A stretch of DNA of 64,000 nucleotides from an uncultured Elusimicrobia bacterium (GCA_903830945.1 CAIKVT010000036.1:174346-238345); one strand, 5' to 3'; positions 43,559-52,497 are shown, counted from the stretch's first letter. Notes: generated by a model from the letters alone, not told the origin. Numbers and translations: made by a program.

Positions 43559-45474
43559 TGGCGCCCGCCCCGCTTCATGCCGGCCTGCCCCCGCTCATCC
43601 CGCGAGAGGTCCTCTTCGGCAACCCTGAAAAGGCCAACCCCAAGCTCTCCCCTGACGGCAAGCGGCTCGCCTGGATCGCCCCCGACCAGAAGAACGTACT
43701 CCAGGTCTGGATCAAGACCATCGGCCAGGACGACGATAAGATCGTCACGGCCGACAAGAAGCGCGGCATCCGCAGCTACTTCTGGGCCCACAATAATAGG
43801 GACCTTATCTACATGCAGGATGCCGACGGAGACGAGAACTGGCACGCCTATGGCGTCGATCTCGAATCCGGCAACGTCCGTGACTACACCCCTTTCCAGG
43901 GCGTGCGCGCCGACATCACGGCCGCGGACCCCAAGTTCCCTGACGAGCTCCTGGTCCAAATCAACCTGCGCGACCGTCACCTTTTCGATGTCCATCACCT
44001 TGATCTTAAGACCGGCGCCTTGGTCCTCGATACGCCTAACCCCGGCGACGTCGAGTCCTTTACGGCGGACGCCGACTTCAAGGTCCGCGCCGCGCAAGTC
44101 AATACCCCGGACGGCGGCACCGAGATCCGCATCCGAAAGGACGCCAAATCCTCCTGGCAGTCCTGGATCATGGTCGGGGCCGAGGATATCCTTGGGTTTC
44201 AGGATTTCACGGCGGACGGCAAGTCCGCCTATCTTGTTTCTTCGGTGGGAAGCGACACGGCCCGCGTCGTGGAGAAGAACATCGCGACCGGGGTCGAGAA
44301 AGTGGTGGCCGCCACGGTCGACGTGGACGCGGCCGGGGTCATGATCCACCCCCGCCGCCACATCGTGCAGGCCGTGGGGTTTGCCCGGGGCCGCACTGAA
44401 TGGACGGTGGTGGACCCCTCGGTCAAGGCCGATTTTGAGGCCATCAAGAAGATCTACGACGGCGACTTTACGGTCATCAATCGCGACGATCAGGACGCGG
44501 TCTGGCTCGTGGCTTTCACCGTGGACAACGGCCCGATCCGTTTTTACTCCTGGGACCGTTCGGCCAAGAAGGAGACTTTCCTGTTCGCGCACCAGCCTAA
44601 GCTCGAAGGACTGCGGCTGGCCAGGATGCAGTCGGTCACCATCAAGTCCCGCGATGGCCTGGACCTGCACTCCTATCTGACCTTGCCCGTGGGCATCCCG
44701 GCCAAGGATCTTCCGCTGGTGCTGTTCGTGCACGGCGGGCCCTGGGGCCGCGACATGTGGGGCTACAGTTCCTACGCCCAATGGTTCGCCAACCGCGGCT
44801 ACGCCTGCCTGCAGGTCAACTTCCGCGCCTCCACCGGCTACGGCAAGAGGTTCCTCAATGCCGGCAATAAACAGTGGGGCCTTAAGATGCACGACGACCT
44901 CATCGACGCGATGGACTGGGCCGTGGCGCAGGGCTATGCGGACCCCGGGAAGGTCGCGGTCATGGGCGGCTCCTACGGCGGCTACGCGGCCCTGGCCGCC
45001 GTCGCCTTCACGCCCGAGGCATTCGCCTGCGCCATCGATATCGTGGGGCCCTCGAATCTTAAGACCTTGGTCCAGTCCATCCCGCCTTACTGGAAGCCCA
45101 TGCGCGCCACGTTCGACGTGCGCATGGGCAACATTGACGACCCCAAGGAGGCGGAGCTCATCAAGAACGCCTCGCCGCTCTTCAAGGCGGACCGGATCGT
45201 GCGGCCGCTCTTGATCGGACAGGGCGCCAACGACCCGCGCGTCAAGCAGGCCGAGTCCGAGCAGATCGTCGCGGCCATCGAGAAGAACAAAGGCAAGGTC
45301 ACCTACGTCCTCTACCCGGACGAGGGGCACGGCTTCGCCCGGGCGGAGAACCGCATCGACTTCAACGCCCGCGCTGAGGCCTTCCTGGGGGCCAACCTGG
45401 GCGGCCGCGTCGAGCCCATGCCGGCAGACCCTGCTCCGGGTTCGACGGCTGTGGTCAGAGTCATCGGGAAGTAG
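43555..45474 (+). CDS. S9 prolyl-oligopeptidase-family serine peptidase
   Basis: 639 residues from the ATG at 43555 (ATGATG overlaps the previous stop). The tracked start at 43186 lies in the upstream gene. An N-terminal beta-propeller-like domain (about 20-360, with NPKLSPDGKRLAWIAPDQ repeats) caps a C-terminal alpha/beta hydrolase. VLFVHGGPWGRD is the oxyanion region and GGSYGGYA holds Ser473; Asp560 (GANDPRV) and His592 (DEGHGFA) complete the triad. It resembles acylaminoacyl peptidase. No signal peptide, so cytoplasmic. The overlap with the LuxC-like gene means it may cleave or hydrolyse a product of the operon. Confidence 0.88.
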   Translation: MMAPAPLHAGLPPLIPREVLFGNPEKANPKLSPDGKRLAWIAPDQKNVLQVWIKTIGQDDDKIVTADKKRGIRSYFWAHNNRDLIYMQDADGDENWHAYGVDLESGNVRDYTPFQGVRADITAADPKFPDELLVQINLRDRHLFDVHHLDLKTGALVLDTPNPGDVESFTADADFKVRAAQVNTPDGGTEIRIRKDAKSSWQSWIMVGAEDILGFQDFTADGKSAYLVSSVGSDTARVVEKNIATGVEKVVAATVDVDAAGVMIHPRRHIVQAVGFARGRTEWTVVDPSVKADFEAIKKIYDGDFTVINRDDQDAVWLVAFTVDNGPIRFYSWDRSAKKETFLFAHQPKLEGLRLARMQSVTIKSRDGLDLHSYLTLPVGIPAKDLPLVLFVHGGPWGRDMWGYSSYAQWFANRGYACLQVNFRASTGYGKRFLNAGNKQWGLKMHDDLIDAMDWAVAQGYADPGKVAVMGGSYGGYAALAAVAFTPEAFACAIDIVGPSNLKTLVQSIPPYWKPMRATFDVRMGNIDDPKEAELIKNASPLFKADRIVRPLLIGQGANDPRVKQAESEQIVAAIEKNKGKVTYVLYPDEGHGFARAENRIDFNARAEAFLGANLGGRVEPMPADPAPGSTAVVRVIGK

Positions 45475-45609
45475 GTCCCAGGTATCCCGCCGTTAAGATA
45501 ACTTGGCCGCCTTAACTCCGGAATATGTTGCCCGTGCTTCTTGGTTGAGACAGTGGCCCGTAAATTTAATACCTTGTAATCTTAATGTTGCTATTATAAA
45601 ATGCAATAC

Positions 45610-46776
45610 ATGATTTTAAAGCGTGACGAGGCCGCCGCCTTGCGTTCCCACCTGCGTATATTCCCGGTCGTCCTCGTGGCCGGACCCAGGCAGTCGGGCA
45701 AGACGACTTTGGTGCGCAGTGAATTGCCCTCCTGGAAATATCTCGATCTGGAAAACCCTACCGACTTCGACCTATTGGCGTCTGATCCCGAGACATTCCT
45801 GACCGAGAACCCGGGCCAGCTGATCATAGATGAGGCCCAGCGGCATACGAAACTTTTCCCCGTTTTGCGCGGAATCATCGATCGCAAGCGGCATCCGGGA
45901 GCTTTCGTGCTGACGGGCTCAGCCGCGCCCACCCTCATGAAGCAGGCCGGCGAGAGCCTGGCGGGACGCATCGGGATTCTGGAGATGACCCCTTTCGGCA
46001 CTTCCGAACTGGCCTCCAAACCGCAGTGGTTGACGCAGCGTTGGTTCTGGGGAGGGCTTCCGCCCCTTTATACCCTCAAAACTTCCGCCCAGAAAACGAC
46101 CTGGCTGGAGCAATACGCCCGCAATTTCCTTGAGCGGGACATCCCTGGCTTGGGGGTCCACGTGCCCGCCGTTCGCTTGCGCAAGCTCTGGACCATGCTG
46201 GTCCATGTCCACGGCGGCCTGCTCAACCTGTCCGACTTGGCGCGGGCCTTGGACCTGTCCGTCCCCTCGGTCGCTCATCATCTGGACATATTGGAAGGCG
46301 CCTTCATGATCCGCCGGCTGCAGCCCTTCCACGCGAACATCTCCAAACGCTTGGTCAAAAGCCCGAAACTCTATATCCGCGACACAGGCCTCCTGCACCA
46401 TCTGGCGGGCCTGCGCCAGCCACGAGACTTGGATACTTGGCCCGGCCGTGGGCAGTCATGGGAAGGATTCGTCCTGGAGGAACTCATTAGGCGAGCCAAA
46501 CTTCGCTGGCCCGCGCCGAACTTTTATTTCTGGAGGACGCAGGCAGGGGCGGAAGCCGACCTGATCATTGAGAATGGCCGCACGCGCCTTGCCATCGAGA
46601 TCAAATCTGGAGTTTCGTTACCGGCCAAGAGCCTGCTCGGGATCCGTCAGTGCATGAAGGACTTAGGCCTGCGTTCAGGGTTCGTCATTTATCGCGGAGA
46701 CAGAACGCTTCGGGTCGCTCCAGGGCTCTCAGCCATCCCCTGGGCGCAGCTCGAAAAGGGCGGGTTTCCAGCCTGA
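45610..46776 (+). CDS. AAA-type ATPase with DUF4143/nuclease-like C-terminus
   Basis: 388 residues. VLVAGPRQSGKTTLVRSEL is a Walker A and LIIDEAQRHTKLFPVL a Walker B. FVLTGSAAPTLM (sensor 1) and a winged-helix LSDLARALDLSVPSVAHHLDIL follow. The C-terminal FYFWRTQAGAEADLII...AIEIKSG matches the DUF4143 PD-(D/E)XK-like end (E, D, E-x-K). This common family is of unclear function and is often mobile. The ATG at 45610 gives the usual MIxR start nine bases after TATAAA; the tracked ATG at 45601 is possible. It stands alone between two operons. Confidence 0.88.
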   Translation: MILKRDEAAALRSHLRIFPVVLVAGPRQSGKTTLVRSELPSWKYLDLENPTDFDLLASDPETFLTENPGQLIIDEAQRHTKLFPVLRGIIDRKRHPGAFVLTGSAAPTLMKQAGESLAGRIGILEMTPFGTSELASKPQWLTQRWFWGGLPPLYTLKTSAQKTTWLEQYARNFLERDIPGLGVHVPAVRLRKLWTMLVHVHGGLLNLSDLARALDLSVPSVAHHLDILEGAFMIRRLQPFHANISKRLVKSPKLYIRDTGLLHHLAGLRQPRDLDTWPGRGQSWEGFVLEELIRRAKLRWPAPNFYFWRTQAGAEADLIIENGRTRLAIEIKSGVSLPAKSLLGIRQCMKDLGLRSGFVIYRGDRTLRVAPGLSAIPWAQLEKGGFPA

Positions 46777-46879
46777 ATGGCACACTCTCCAGCTTAAAGC
46801 GGCTGCAGCCTTCAAGAATCATGCCCCTGGGCCCAAAGACCCTCCCGGCATGCCTTCAGGAAGATATAATATGTGGCTT

Positions 46880-47923
46880 ATGATCCCTTCGTGGGCTTCC
46901 CGCCTCCGGGTCTGCGGCCTGCTAGCTTTCGTTCTGGTGCTGGCATGCTGCGGCTTGTCTACCCCAGTCCAGGCGCAGGTCAGCCTGGAGCGCATCTACT
47001 CTCAAGCCCGCCTGCTGGACCCTGATCTTCCCGCCCTTTCCGCCCTGCAGCCGGCTGAGGTTCCGGCCGTTATCGCGACTCTTAAGTCCGTGTCTTCGGC
47101 AGCGGCTGAGCCCCGAGCCCTGTACAGCGAGATCGTCCGCGGCAAAGCGGCCTTGCAGGGGTTGGCTGCAGAGCAACGCCAGCAGCTTTGGGACGCGGTC
47201 TTCCGGCATCCCGTGGCGGGCCTGGACGACGAGAAGAAGCTGAAGAAATACGACCCTCAGGGCGTCATCGGCTTCTGCTTCGGTCGCTCCATGGCCGCGC
47301 ACCTGCTGGCGCGCAAGCTGGGCCTGGCCGAGGATTCGGTGCGCAACCTCTTCGTCATCGGCGACCTGCGCGAGGGCGCAGACCCGGAGTGGCGGTTTCA
47401 CGTGACGGCCCTGGTCAAGGGCGAGGACGGGGCTTGGTACGCCATAGACCCGATCATGGAGGGCCCCATGACCTCCTCGGCCTGGATGGCCGCGGTGCGC
47501 AACACCTGGGACAAGGGCCGCAAGGCCAAGTTCTACATGACCCCGGCTTCCACGATCTTGCCGGACGTGACCGTGGTTCCTGAGTCGGGCCAGGAGAAGG
47601 GCGTCCATATCATCGAGCTCTCTTTCGATTCCGCGGGCAAGGCCGGCTTCTCGACCATGCCCGGGCTGGGAGACGAGGTTTTTTCCGTGTCCGCGGATGC
47701 GGTGCTGAATTATTTCAAGGATGTGGACGCCGCGGCCGGCGCCTTCGACTTCGCGGGCACCCCGGTCAACGACATGCATATCTCCTACAACGGCTACTTC
47801 GCAGACCTCCTGCGAGACATCACGGCAGGGGTCCAAGGCATGATGCAGTATGCGGAGCCGCGGCCGGCCGGCCCCAAGGTGCGGCCGCTGGGCCTGCGCC
47901 CTGGCAGACTGCAGCCGCGTTAG
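46880..47923 (+). CDS. Secreted C-H-D thiol enzyme, protein-glutaminase/transglutaminase-like
   Basis: 347 residues. A signal peptide or lipobox-like segment (LRVCGLLAFVLVLACCGLS) is followed by a helical stretch (30-120). A papain/transglutaminase-like core comes next: Cys133 in GVIGFCFGRSMAAHLLARKLG, His174 in WRFHVTALVKG, Asp190 in WYAIDPIMEGP. The order and spacing (41 and 16 residues) resemble the triad of bacterial protein glutaminase (41 and 20, from memory). It may deamidate or crosslink protein glutamine, or cleave peptides. A TATAAT nine bases before the ATG suggests a leaderless start. The MFS gene follows after one base. Confidence 0.68.
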   Translation: MIPSWASRLRVCGLLAFVLVLACCGLSTPVQAQVSLERIYSQARLLDPDLPALSALQPAEVPAVIATLKSVSSAAAEPRALYSEIVRGKAALQGLAAEQRQQLWDAVFRHPVAGLDDEKKLKKYDPQGVIGFCFGRSMAAHLLARKLGLAEDSVRNLFVIGDLREGADPEWRFHVTALVKGEDGAWYAIDPIMEGPMTSSAWMAAVRNTWDKGRKAKFYMTPASTILPDVTVVPESGQEKGVHIIELSFDSAGKAGFSTMPGLGDEVFSVSADAVLNYFKDVDAAAGAFDFAGTPVNDMHISYNGYFADLLRDITAGVQGMMQYAEPRPAGPKVRPLGLRPGRLQPR

Positions 47924-47924
47924 C

Positions 47925-49145
47925 ATGGATGCCCTAGCCCTGCGCACTCCGCTCATCCTGCGCAACCGGAACATGTTCCTCATCTGGTCCGGCCAGGCCT
48001 TGAGCCAGATGGGTACGCGCATGTACCAGATCGCGCTGGCCTGGTGGATCGTCACCACCGGCGGGGGGGGCAAAGAGGTCGGCCTCTTCATGGTCGCGGG
48101 CGCCCTGCCCGCCCTTGCCTTCGTCAAGGTCATCGGCAAGGCCGTGGACCGCCATCAAAGCCGCTCCACGCTCATCGCCTGCGACCTCTGCGCCTTCGCC
48201 GTCACCATCGTCGTCGTCCTCCTGTTCCGCGCCGAGCGCCTGGGATTTTCCGGCGCTTGCATCGCGGGCTTCTTCCTGGCCCTGGCCCAGGCCTTCTTCG
48301 ATCCGGCGCTGAGCAAAGCCGTGGCCGAGGCCGCCCCACCCGAGGACCTTGAAGCCGCGGTCGCTTTTCAGTCCTCCACCCAGTCTTTGGCCAGTTTCGC
48401 CGGCGCCATGGCCGGCGCCCTGCTCATCGACCGCATCGGCATACTCGGAGTCGTCATCCTCAACGCCTTGAGCTTCATTGTCTCGGCCGGAGCCAACGCC
48501 CTGCTCGACATCCCGCCCGCCGCACATTCTGCGACTCCGGCTCTGGAGGCGGTCTCAGCCTGGGAGGCGCTACGGCAGACACCTTGGCTCAAGAAAGTCC
48601 TTATTGGATTCGGCTGCGTCAACTTCTTCCTTACGCCGATCCTCGTGATCCTGCCCCTCTACGTGAAGATCACTTTGGGCGGTACGGCAACTTTGCTTGG
48701 AGTTCTGGAAGCCGCAATCTGGCTCGGCATACTTGCCGGCACCTTTGGCGCCAAACGGATTCTCACCGGCGGCACGACGTCTGGCGTCCTGCGCCTTGGA
48801 GCCGCTTGCATGCTGCTGCTGGGTGTGGCGCTCTTTGTGCCTGGCGTCTTCATGCACGGAGGACTTTTCTTCGTCGCGCTTTTCTGCGCCGGCTGCGCTC
48901 TGGGCGTCAACAATGTCAAGTTCGTCACCCTCTTCCAGGAGCGCGTGCGGCCCGAGCTTAAGGGCCGTTTCTTCGCCCTCATGCAGGCGCTCTTGAGCTT
49001 CACCTTCCCCGCCGCCTTCTTCCTTTTCGGGCTCCTCGCCGAGATCATGGCCCCGCCTAAGGTCTGCATCATCCAGGCCCTCGGCGTGTTGGCTCTTTCG
49101 GGATACTTTTTGCGCCTCTCCCAGACCACGGAGGTCAGACCGTGA
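47925..49145 (+). CDS. MFS transporter (MFS_3-type, drug/siderophore-export-like)
   Basis: 406 residues from the ATG at 47925; the tracked earlier start is inside the upstream gene. Twelve hydrophobic segments are visible. RNRNMFLIWSGQALSQMGTRMYQIALAWWIV is the typical first helix of this subgroup, and VIGKAVDRHQSRSTLIACDL is the loop 2-3 motif A in altered form. Substrate unknown; relatives export drugs or siderophores. Its last four bases overlap the GNAT-like gene, so the two are in one transcript with the C-H-D enzyme. Confidence 0.85.
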   Translation: MDALALRTPLILRNRNMFLIWSGQALSQMGTRMYQIALAWWIVTTGGGGKEVGLFMVAGALPALAFVKVIGKAVDRHQSRSTLIACDLCAFAVTIVVVLLFRAERLGFSGACIAGFFLALAQAFFDPALSKAVAEAAPPEDLEAAVAFQSSTQSLASFAGAMAGALLIDRIGILGVVILNALSFIVSAGANALLDIPPAAHSATPALEAVSAWEALRQTPWLKKVLIGFGCVNFFLTPILVILPLYVKITLGGTATLLGVLEAAIWLGILAGTFGAKRILTGGTTSGVLRLGAACMLLLGVALFVPGVFMHGGLFFVALFCAGCALGVNNVKFVTLFQERVRPELKGRFFALMQALLSFTFPAAFFLFGLLAEIMAPPKVCIIQALGVLALSGYFLRLSQTTEVRP

Positions 49146-50284
49146 CCAATAAGAAAGGATTCGATTGCCGGTTCGTCGAGTTGGATGACGCCTTCGACCT
49201 GATGCGTCTCTACCAGGGCTCCATCCCCAGGATAAAATCTGATGCGTTGTTCCTGGACCTCGCGCGTCTGCGCGGTGAGATCGAGACTAACGGCCGTTAT
49301 TGGGCGGTGGCCTTGTCCAAAGGTCAGATCGTCGCCCTGATCGCGCTCCAGCACGACGCGGAGAACCGCCTGGGGCGCGTGCGTCGGATGTACGCGGCCG
49401 GGCCGGAGATCGAGCGGCGCGAGGCCCTGTCGGTCGCGCTGTCCTTCTTGATGGAGAGGCTCGTGGCCGACGGCGCCACCGACGTGGTCTACTCCACCAC
49501 GCGCACCTTGACGCTCGAACAGCAGGACCTCGCTCTGGAGCAGGGCTTCAAAGTGCTGGGCGTCTTCCCCAATGCGGTCCATGCCGATCCCCGACGGCTC
49601 AACGGCCTGAGCGCCTGGTACGCGCCGGAGGTGCTCAGCAAGCGCCGGCACGCCGAGTTCAGCCTGCATCCCGTCGTGGAGCCATTCTTCGAGATCGTGC
49701 GCAAGCAATGCGACTTGCCCAAGCAGGGCACGGCGAAGGTCCCGGCTCCATCCGCGGACCTCGAGCCGGCCCCGGCCCTGGAGATGGTCGAGGCGCCGCG
49801 CTTTGTGGCCGAGCGTTATCGCCAGGTCAAGGCCCGCAAGAACCTCTCGGTCAATTTCTTTCCCTTCGAGACGCCTAACATCCTCTTCACCAGTCCCGAT
49901 GGTAAGGTCGAAGTGTTCGTGCGGCTGGTCAAGCAGACGCGCTTCGCCTGCATCCTGGGAGAGCACATCACCGGCGCGGTGGACCCTGTGCGCCTCTACC
50001 GCGACGTGGCCGCGGCTCTTTACGCCAGCCGCATCACTTATATCGAGGTGATCAACGACGCGGCGGACGTGCTGAGCACGGAGTGCATCCTGCGCGCGGG
50101 CTTCGTGCCGTGCGGCTATCTGCCTTGCCTTAAGCCGGCGGGCGAGAAGCGGCGCGACTACGTGGTCTTCGCCCGTTCTTATGAGTATTTCACCTATCCG
50201 CGGCTGAAGGTCAATTCCCTTTACCTTGATTATCTGCGGGAATACTGCAAGGCCCGGGCCGCCATGTCCACCCGCGACGCCTAA
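49142..50284 (+). CDS. GNAT-like two-domain protein
   Basis: 380 residues, GTG start overlapping the MFS stop (GTGA). Residues 5-175 form a GNAT-type acetyltransferase domain (FRFVELDDAFDLMRLYQGSIP-like entry; YWAVALSKGQIVALIALQ; SVALSFLMERLVADGATDV; LEQGFKVLGVFPNAVH). After a Pro/Ala linker (about 200-220) a second GNAT-like domain covers 225-375 (RFACILGEHITGA; ECILRAGFVPCGYLPCL). The layout resembles the C-terminal two thirds of the HATPase-GNAT fusion at 38374, so the two are probably related. Substrate unknown. Confidence 0.7.
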   Translation: MTNKKGFDCRFVELDDAFDLMRLYQGSIPRIKSDALFLDLARLRGEIETNGRYWAVALSKGQIVALIALQHDAENRLGRVRRMYAAGPEIERREALSVALSFLMERLVADGATDVVYSTTRTLTLEQQDLALEQGFKVLGVFPNAVHADPRRLNGLSAWYAPEVLSKRRHAEFSLHPVVEPFFEIVRKQCDLPKQGTAKVPAPSADLEPAPALEMVEAPRFVAERYRQVKARKNLSVNFFPFETPNILFTSPDGKVEVFVRLVKQTRFACILGEHITGAVDPVRLYRDVAAALYASRITYIEVINDAADVLSTECILRAGFVPCGYLPCLKPAGEKRRDYVVFARSYEYFTYPRLKVNSLYLDYLREYCKARAAMSTRDA

Positions 50285-50294
50285 ATTTCATATA

Positions 50295-52271
50295 ATGCCG
50301 TTTCCCGTGTTCGAGCGAATCCGGCTCTTCCTGTTCGGCGCGCCCCGTGACCTCAACGACCCGCAGCTTCACCACCGCGTGTCGCTCGTCGCCTTCCTGG
50401 CTTGGATCGGTTTAGGCGCTGACGGACTGTCTTCTTCCTGCTACGGCCCTGACGAGGCTTTTCGGGCCTTAGGACCTCACTCGCACCTAGCCATCCTGCT
50501 CGCCGTCATGACGGCGGTCACCATCTTCGTCATTGCCGTCGCCTATTCCAACGTCATCGAGCATTTTCCCGGAGGCGGGGGCGGCTATCTGGTCGCGACC
50601 AAGCTCCTGGGGGAAAAGGCCGGCGTGGTGTCCGGCTGCGCTTTGATCGTGGATTACGTCCTCACCATCACGGTGTCGGTGGCCAGCGGCTGCGACGCCC
50701 TCTGGTCGTTCTTGCCTCCGCACTGGGCCGCCTACAAGCTCTGGGCGGAATTCGTGGTCCTGTTTTTCCTCGTGCTCCTTAATCTGCGCGGGGTCAAGGA
50801 ATCCGTCACCGCGCTGGCCCCCATCTTCCTGCTTTTCGTCGGTACTCATGTTTTCCTGATCCTCTATGCCTTGGGCAGCCATCTGACCGGCCTGCCGACG
50901 ATCCTCCACGGAGCAGCTTCCGACCTGCACGCTTCGATCAGCTCTATCGGAGGATTGGCCGTGGGTCTCATCGTCCTGCGCGCCTACTCCATGGGCGGCG
51001 GTACTTACACAGGCATCGAGGCCGTGTCCAACGGCATCACCATGCTGCGCGAGCCCCGGGTGCAGACCGGCAAGAAGACCATGGCTCTCATGGCCGCGTC
51101 TCTCGCCTTCACGGCCGGAGGCATCCTGATGGGCTACCTTCTGGTGGATGCCTTGCCGGTGCCGGGCAAGACCATGAACGCGGTCTTGCTGGACAGACTC
51201 TTCTCTTCCTGGATGCTGGGCGGGTTCCCCCTGGGACAGGTCGTCATCATCACGACCTTGATCACCGAAACGGCCATCCTTTTCGTGGCGGCGCAGACGG
51301 GGTTCTTGGGCGGGCCTCCGGTCTTGGCCAACATGGCCGTGGACTCCTGGGCGCCCCGCATGTTCGCGCAGCTCTCGGAGCGGCTGGTGGCCAAGGATGG
51401 GGTCCTGCTCATGGGCGCCGCGGCCATCGCCGTGCTCTTCTACACCCGCGGCAACATCTCGACCTTGGTGGTCATGTACTCCATCAACGTCTTCCTCACC
51501 TTCTCGTTGACCGAACTGGGCATGACGCGGCATTGGAACGCGGCACGGCGGGGGAAGGACCCGCGCTGGAAGGTCCAATTGCCCATCCATGTCACGGGAC
51601 TGGTCATGTGCGTGTGCATCCTCGGCGTCACCCTCTACGAGAAGTTCTCGGAAGGCGGCTGGGTCACCGCCGCTATCACCGGCTGCGCCATCGGCCTGTG
51701 CTTCCTCATCCGGCGCCATTACAATGCGGTGCGCCATGAGATGAGGCGACTCGACAGCCTGCTCGAGATCCCGGTGCCGCAGGATAAGCCGGAGCTCTCC
51801 CCGATGGACAAAAAGGCGCCTACCGCCGTGGTCATGGTGGGCGGGTTCTCCGGCTTCGGCCTGCATCAGATCCTCTCCATCCAGAAGCTGTTTCCCTATT
51901 ATTTCAAGACCTTCGTCTTCCTGTCCGTCGGCGTTGTGGATTCCGGCAACTTCAAGGGCTCGTCCGAGATCAAGCGGCTCGAGGAGCGGACCGGCCAGGA
52001 GCTGCAGCGCTATGTGGACTGGTGCCAGGCCAACGGCTTCCAGGCGGCCTGCCGCTTCTCCATGGACACCGAGGTGGTGCCGGCGCTGGAGGAGCTGTGC
52101 CACGAGGTCGCGCGCGAGTTCCCGCGCGCCATCTTCTTCACCGGCAAGCTCATCTTTAAGGAGGAGAAGCTCACCCAGCGGCTTCTCCATAACGATACCG
52201 CCTTCGCCCTGCAAAGGCGCCTGCAGTTCTCCGGCCTGCAGACCGTGGTCCTGCCCATCCGGGCCACCTGA
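50295..52271 (+). CDS. KimA/YdaO-like potassium importer, copy 1
   Basis: 658 residues of the APC-superfamily KUP/KimA type: about 12 membrane segments (to about 480) and a C-terminal cytoplasmic domain ending in LLHNDTAFALQRRLQFSG. LGADGLSSSCYGPDEAF, FPGGGGGYLVATKLLGEKAGVVSG and GGTYTGIEAVSNGI match KimA (Bacillus YdaO), a high-affinity K+ importer. The tracked start at 50226 lies in the upstream gene. A TATAAT overlaps the ATG at 50295. The GTG at 50307 aligns exactly with the start of copy 2 and would give a leaderless message, so it may be the true start. It is a tandem duplicate of the next gene. Confidence 0.85.
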   Translation: MPFPVFERIRLFLFGAPRDLNDPQLHHRVSLVAFLAWIGLGADGLSSSCYGPDEAFRALGPHSHLAILLAVMTAVTIFVIAVAYSNVIEHFPGGGGGYLVATKLLGEKAGVVSGCALIVDYVLTITVSVASGCDALWSFLPPHWAAYKLWAEFVVLFFLVLLNLRGVKESVTALAPIFLLFVGTHVFLILYALGSHLTGLPTILHGAASDLHASISSIGGLAVGLIVLRAYSMGGGTYTGIEAVSNGITMLREPRVQTGKKTMALMAASLAFTAGGILMGYLLVDALPVPGKTMNAVLLDRLFSSWMLGGFPLGQVVIITTLITETAILFVAAQTGFLGGPPVLANMAVDSWAPRMFAQLSERLVAKDGVLLMGAAAIAVLFYTRGNISTLVVMYSINVFLTFSLTELGMTRHWNAARRGKDPRWKVQLPIHVTGLVMCVCILGVTLYEKFSEGGWVTAAITGCAIGLCFLIRRHYNAVRHEMRRLDSLLEIPVPQDKPELSPMDKKAPTAVVMVGGFSGFGLHQILSIQKLFPYYFKTFVFLSVGVVDSGNFKGSSEIKRLEERTGQELQRYVDWCQANGFQAACRFSMDTEVVPALEELCHEVAREFPRAIFFTGKLIFKEEKLTQRLLHNDTAFALQRRLQFSGLQTVVLPIRAT

Positions 52272-52280
52272 TCCCGGATT

Positions 52281-52289
52281 TGCTATAAT
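52281..52289 (+). promoter_or_regulatory. Extended -10 promoter before the c-di-AMP riboswitch
   Basis: TGCTATAAT, a perfect extended -10. Transcription would begin at about 52296, right at the aptamer. No -35 is needed for this type and none is seen. Confidence 0.75.
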
Positions 52290-52296
52290 CAAATCA

Positions 52297-52445
52297 CACA
52301 GCCTAAGCCGGTGCCAACGGCATCGGCGCGGGGGACCCAAACTCCTCGGAAGTCACGGGGATGGGGCGTAGGGCGCGAGAAAAGCGCGTCCAGGTCACTT
52401 CCATGACCCAGCCCGTCAGCTAACCTCGCCGGCATTTGGAAGGGT
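52297..52445 (+). promoter_or_regulatory. ydaO/yuaA-type c-di-AMP riboswitch
   Basis: The leader contains the invariant blocks of the ydaO aptamer in order: CGGGGGACCCAA, then GGGGCGTAGGGC, then CCCGTCAGCTAACCTCG, followed by GCCGGCATTTGG that can close P1 with GCCGGTGCC near the 5' end. Bacillus ydaO has the same blocks before kimA. The RNA binds c-di-AMP and shuts off K+ uptake when the nucleotide is high. The gene downstream encodes a KimA-like K+ importer, which agrees fully with this. Confidence 0.93.
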
Positions 52446-52468
52446 GATCCTGCCGACTGCCGTCGCGG

Positions 52469-52487
52469 CCCTGGGTCCCCCAGGGAG
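52469..52487 (+). promoter_or_regulatory. Expression-platform hairpin covering the ribosome site
   Basis: CCCTGGG-TCC-CCCAGGG is a perfect 7-bp stem. Its 3' arm overlaps the AGGGAG Shine-Dalgarno, ten bases before the ATG at 52498. No T tract follows, so control by hiding the ribosome site is more likely than termination. Confidence 0.65.
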
Positions 52488-52497
52488 AGTGACTCGT

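Noticed and set aside
43147-45330. 727-residue minus-strand ORF
   Set aside because: Exact antisense of the S9 peptidase gene; no recognisable motif, while the plus strand has a full catalytic triad.
37052-45474. Bioluminescence (lux) operon
   Set aside because: LuxC and LuxE relatives are present but no luxA, luxB or luxD is seen, so light production is not supported.
46922-48139. 405-residue minus-strand ORF (also 48659-49966)
   Set aside because: Shadows of the C-H-D enzyme, MFS and GNAT-like genes.
50487-52340. 617-residue minus-strand ORF (and similar at 52954-54378)
   Set aside because: Antisense shadows of the two KimA-like genes; composition (His, Gln, Asp, Gly) is typical of GC-rich shadows.
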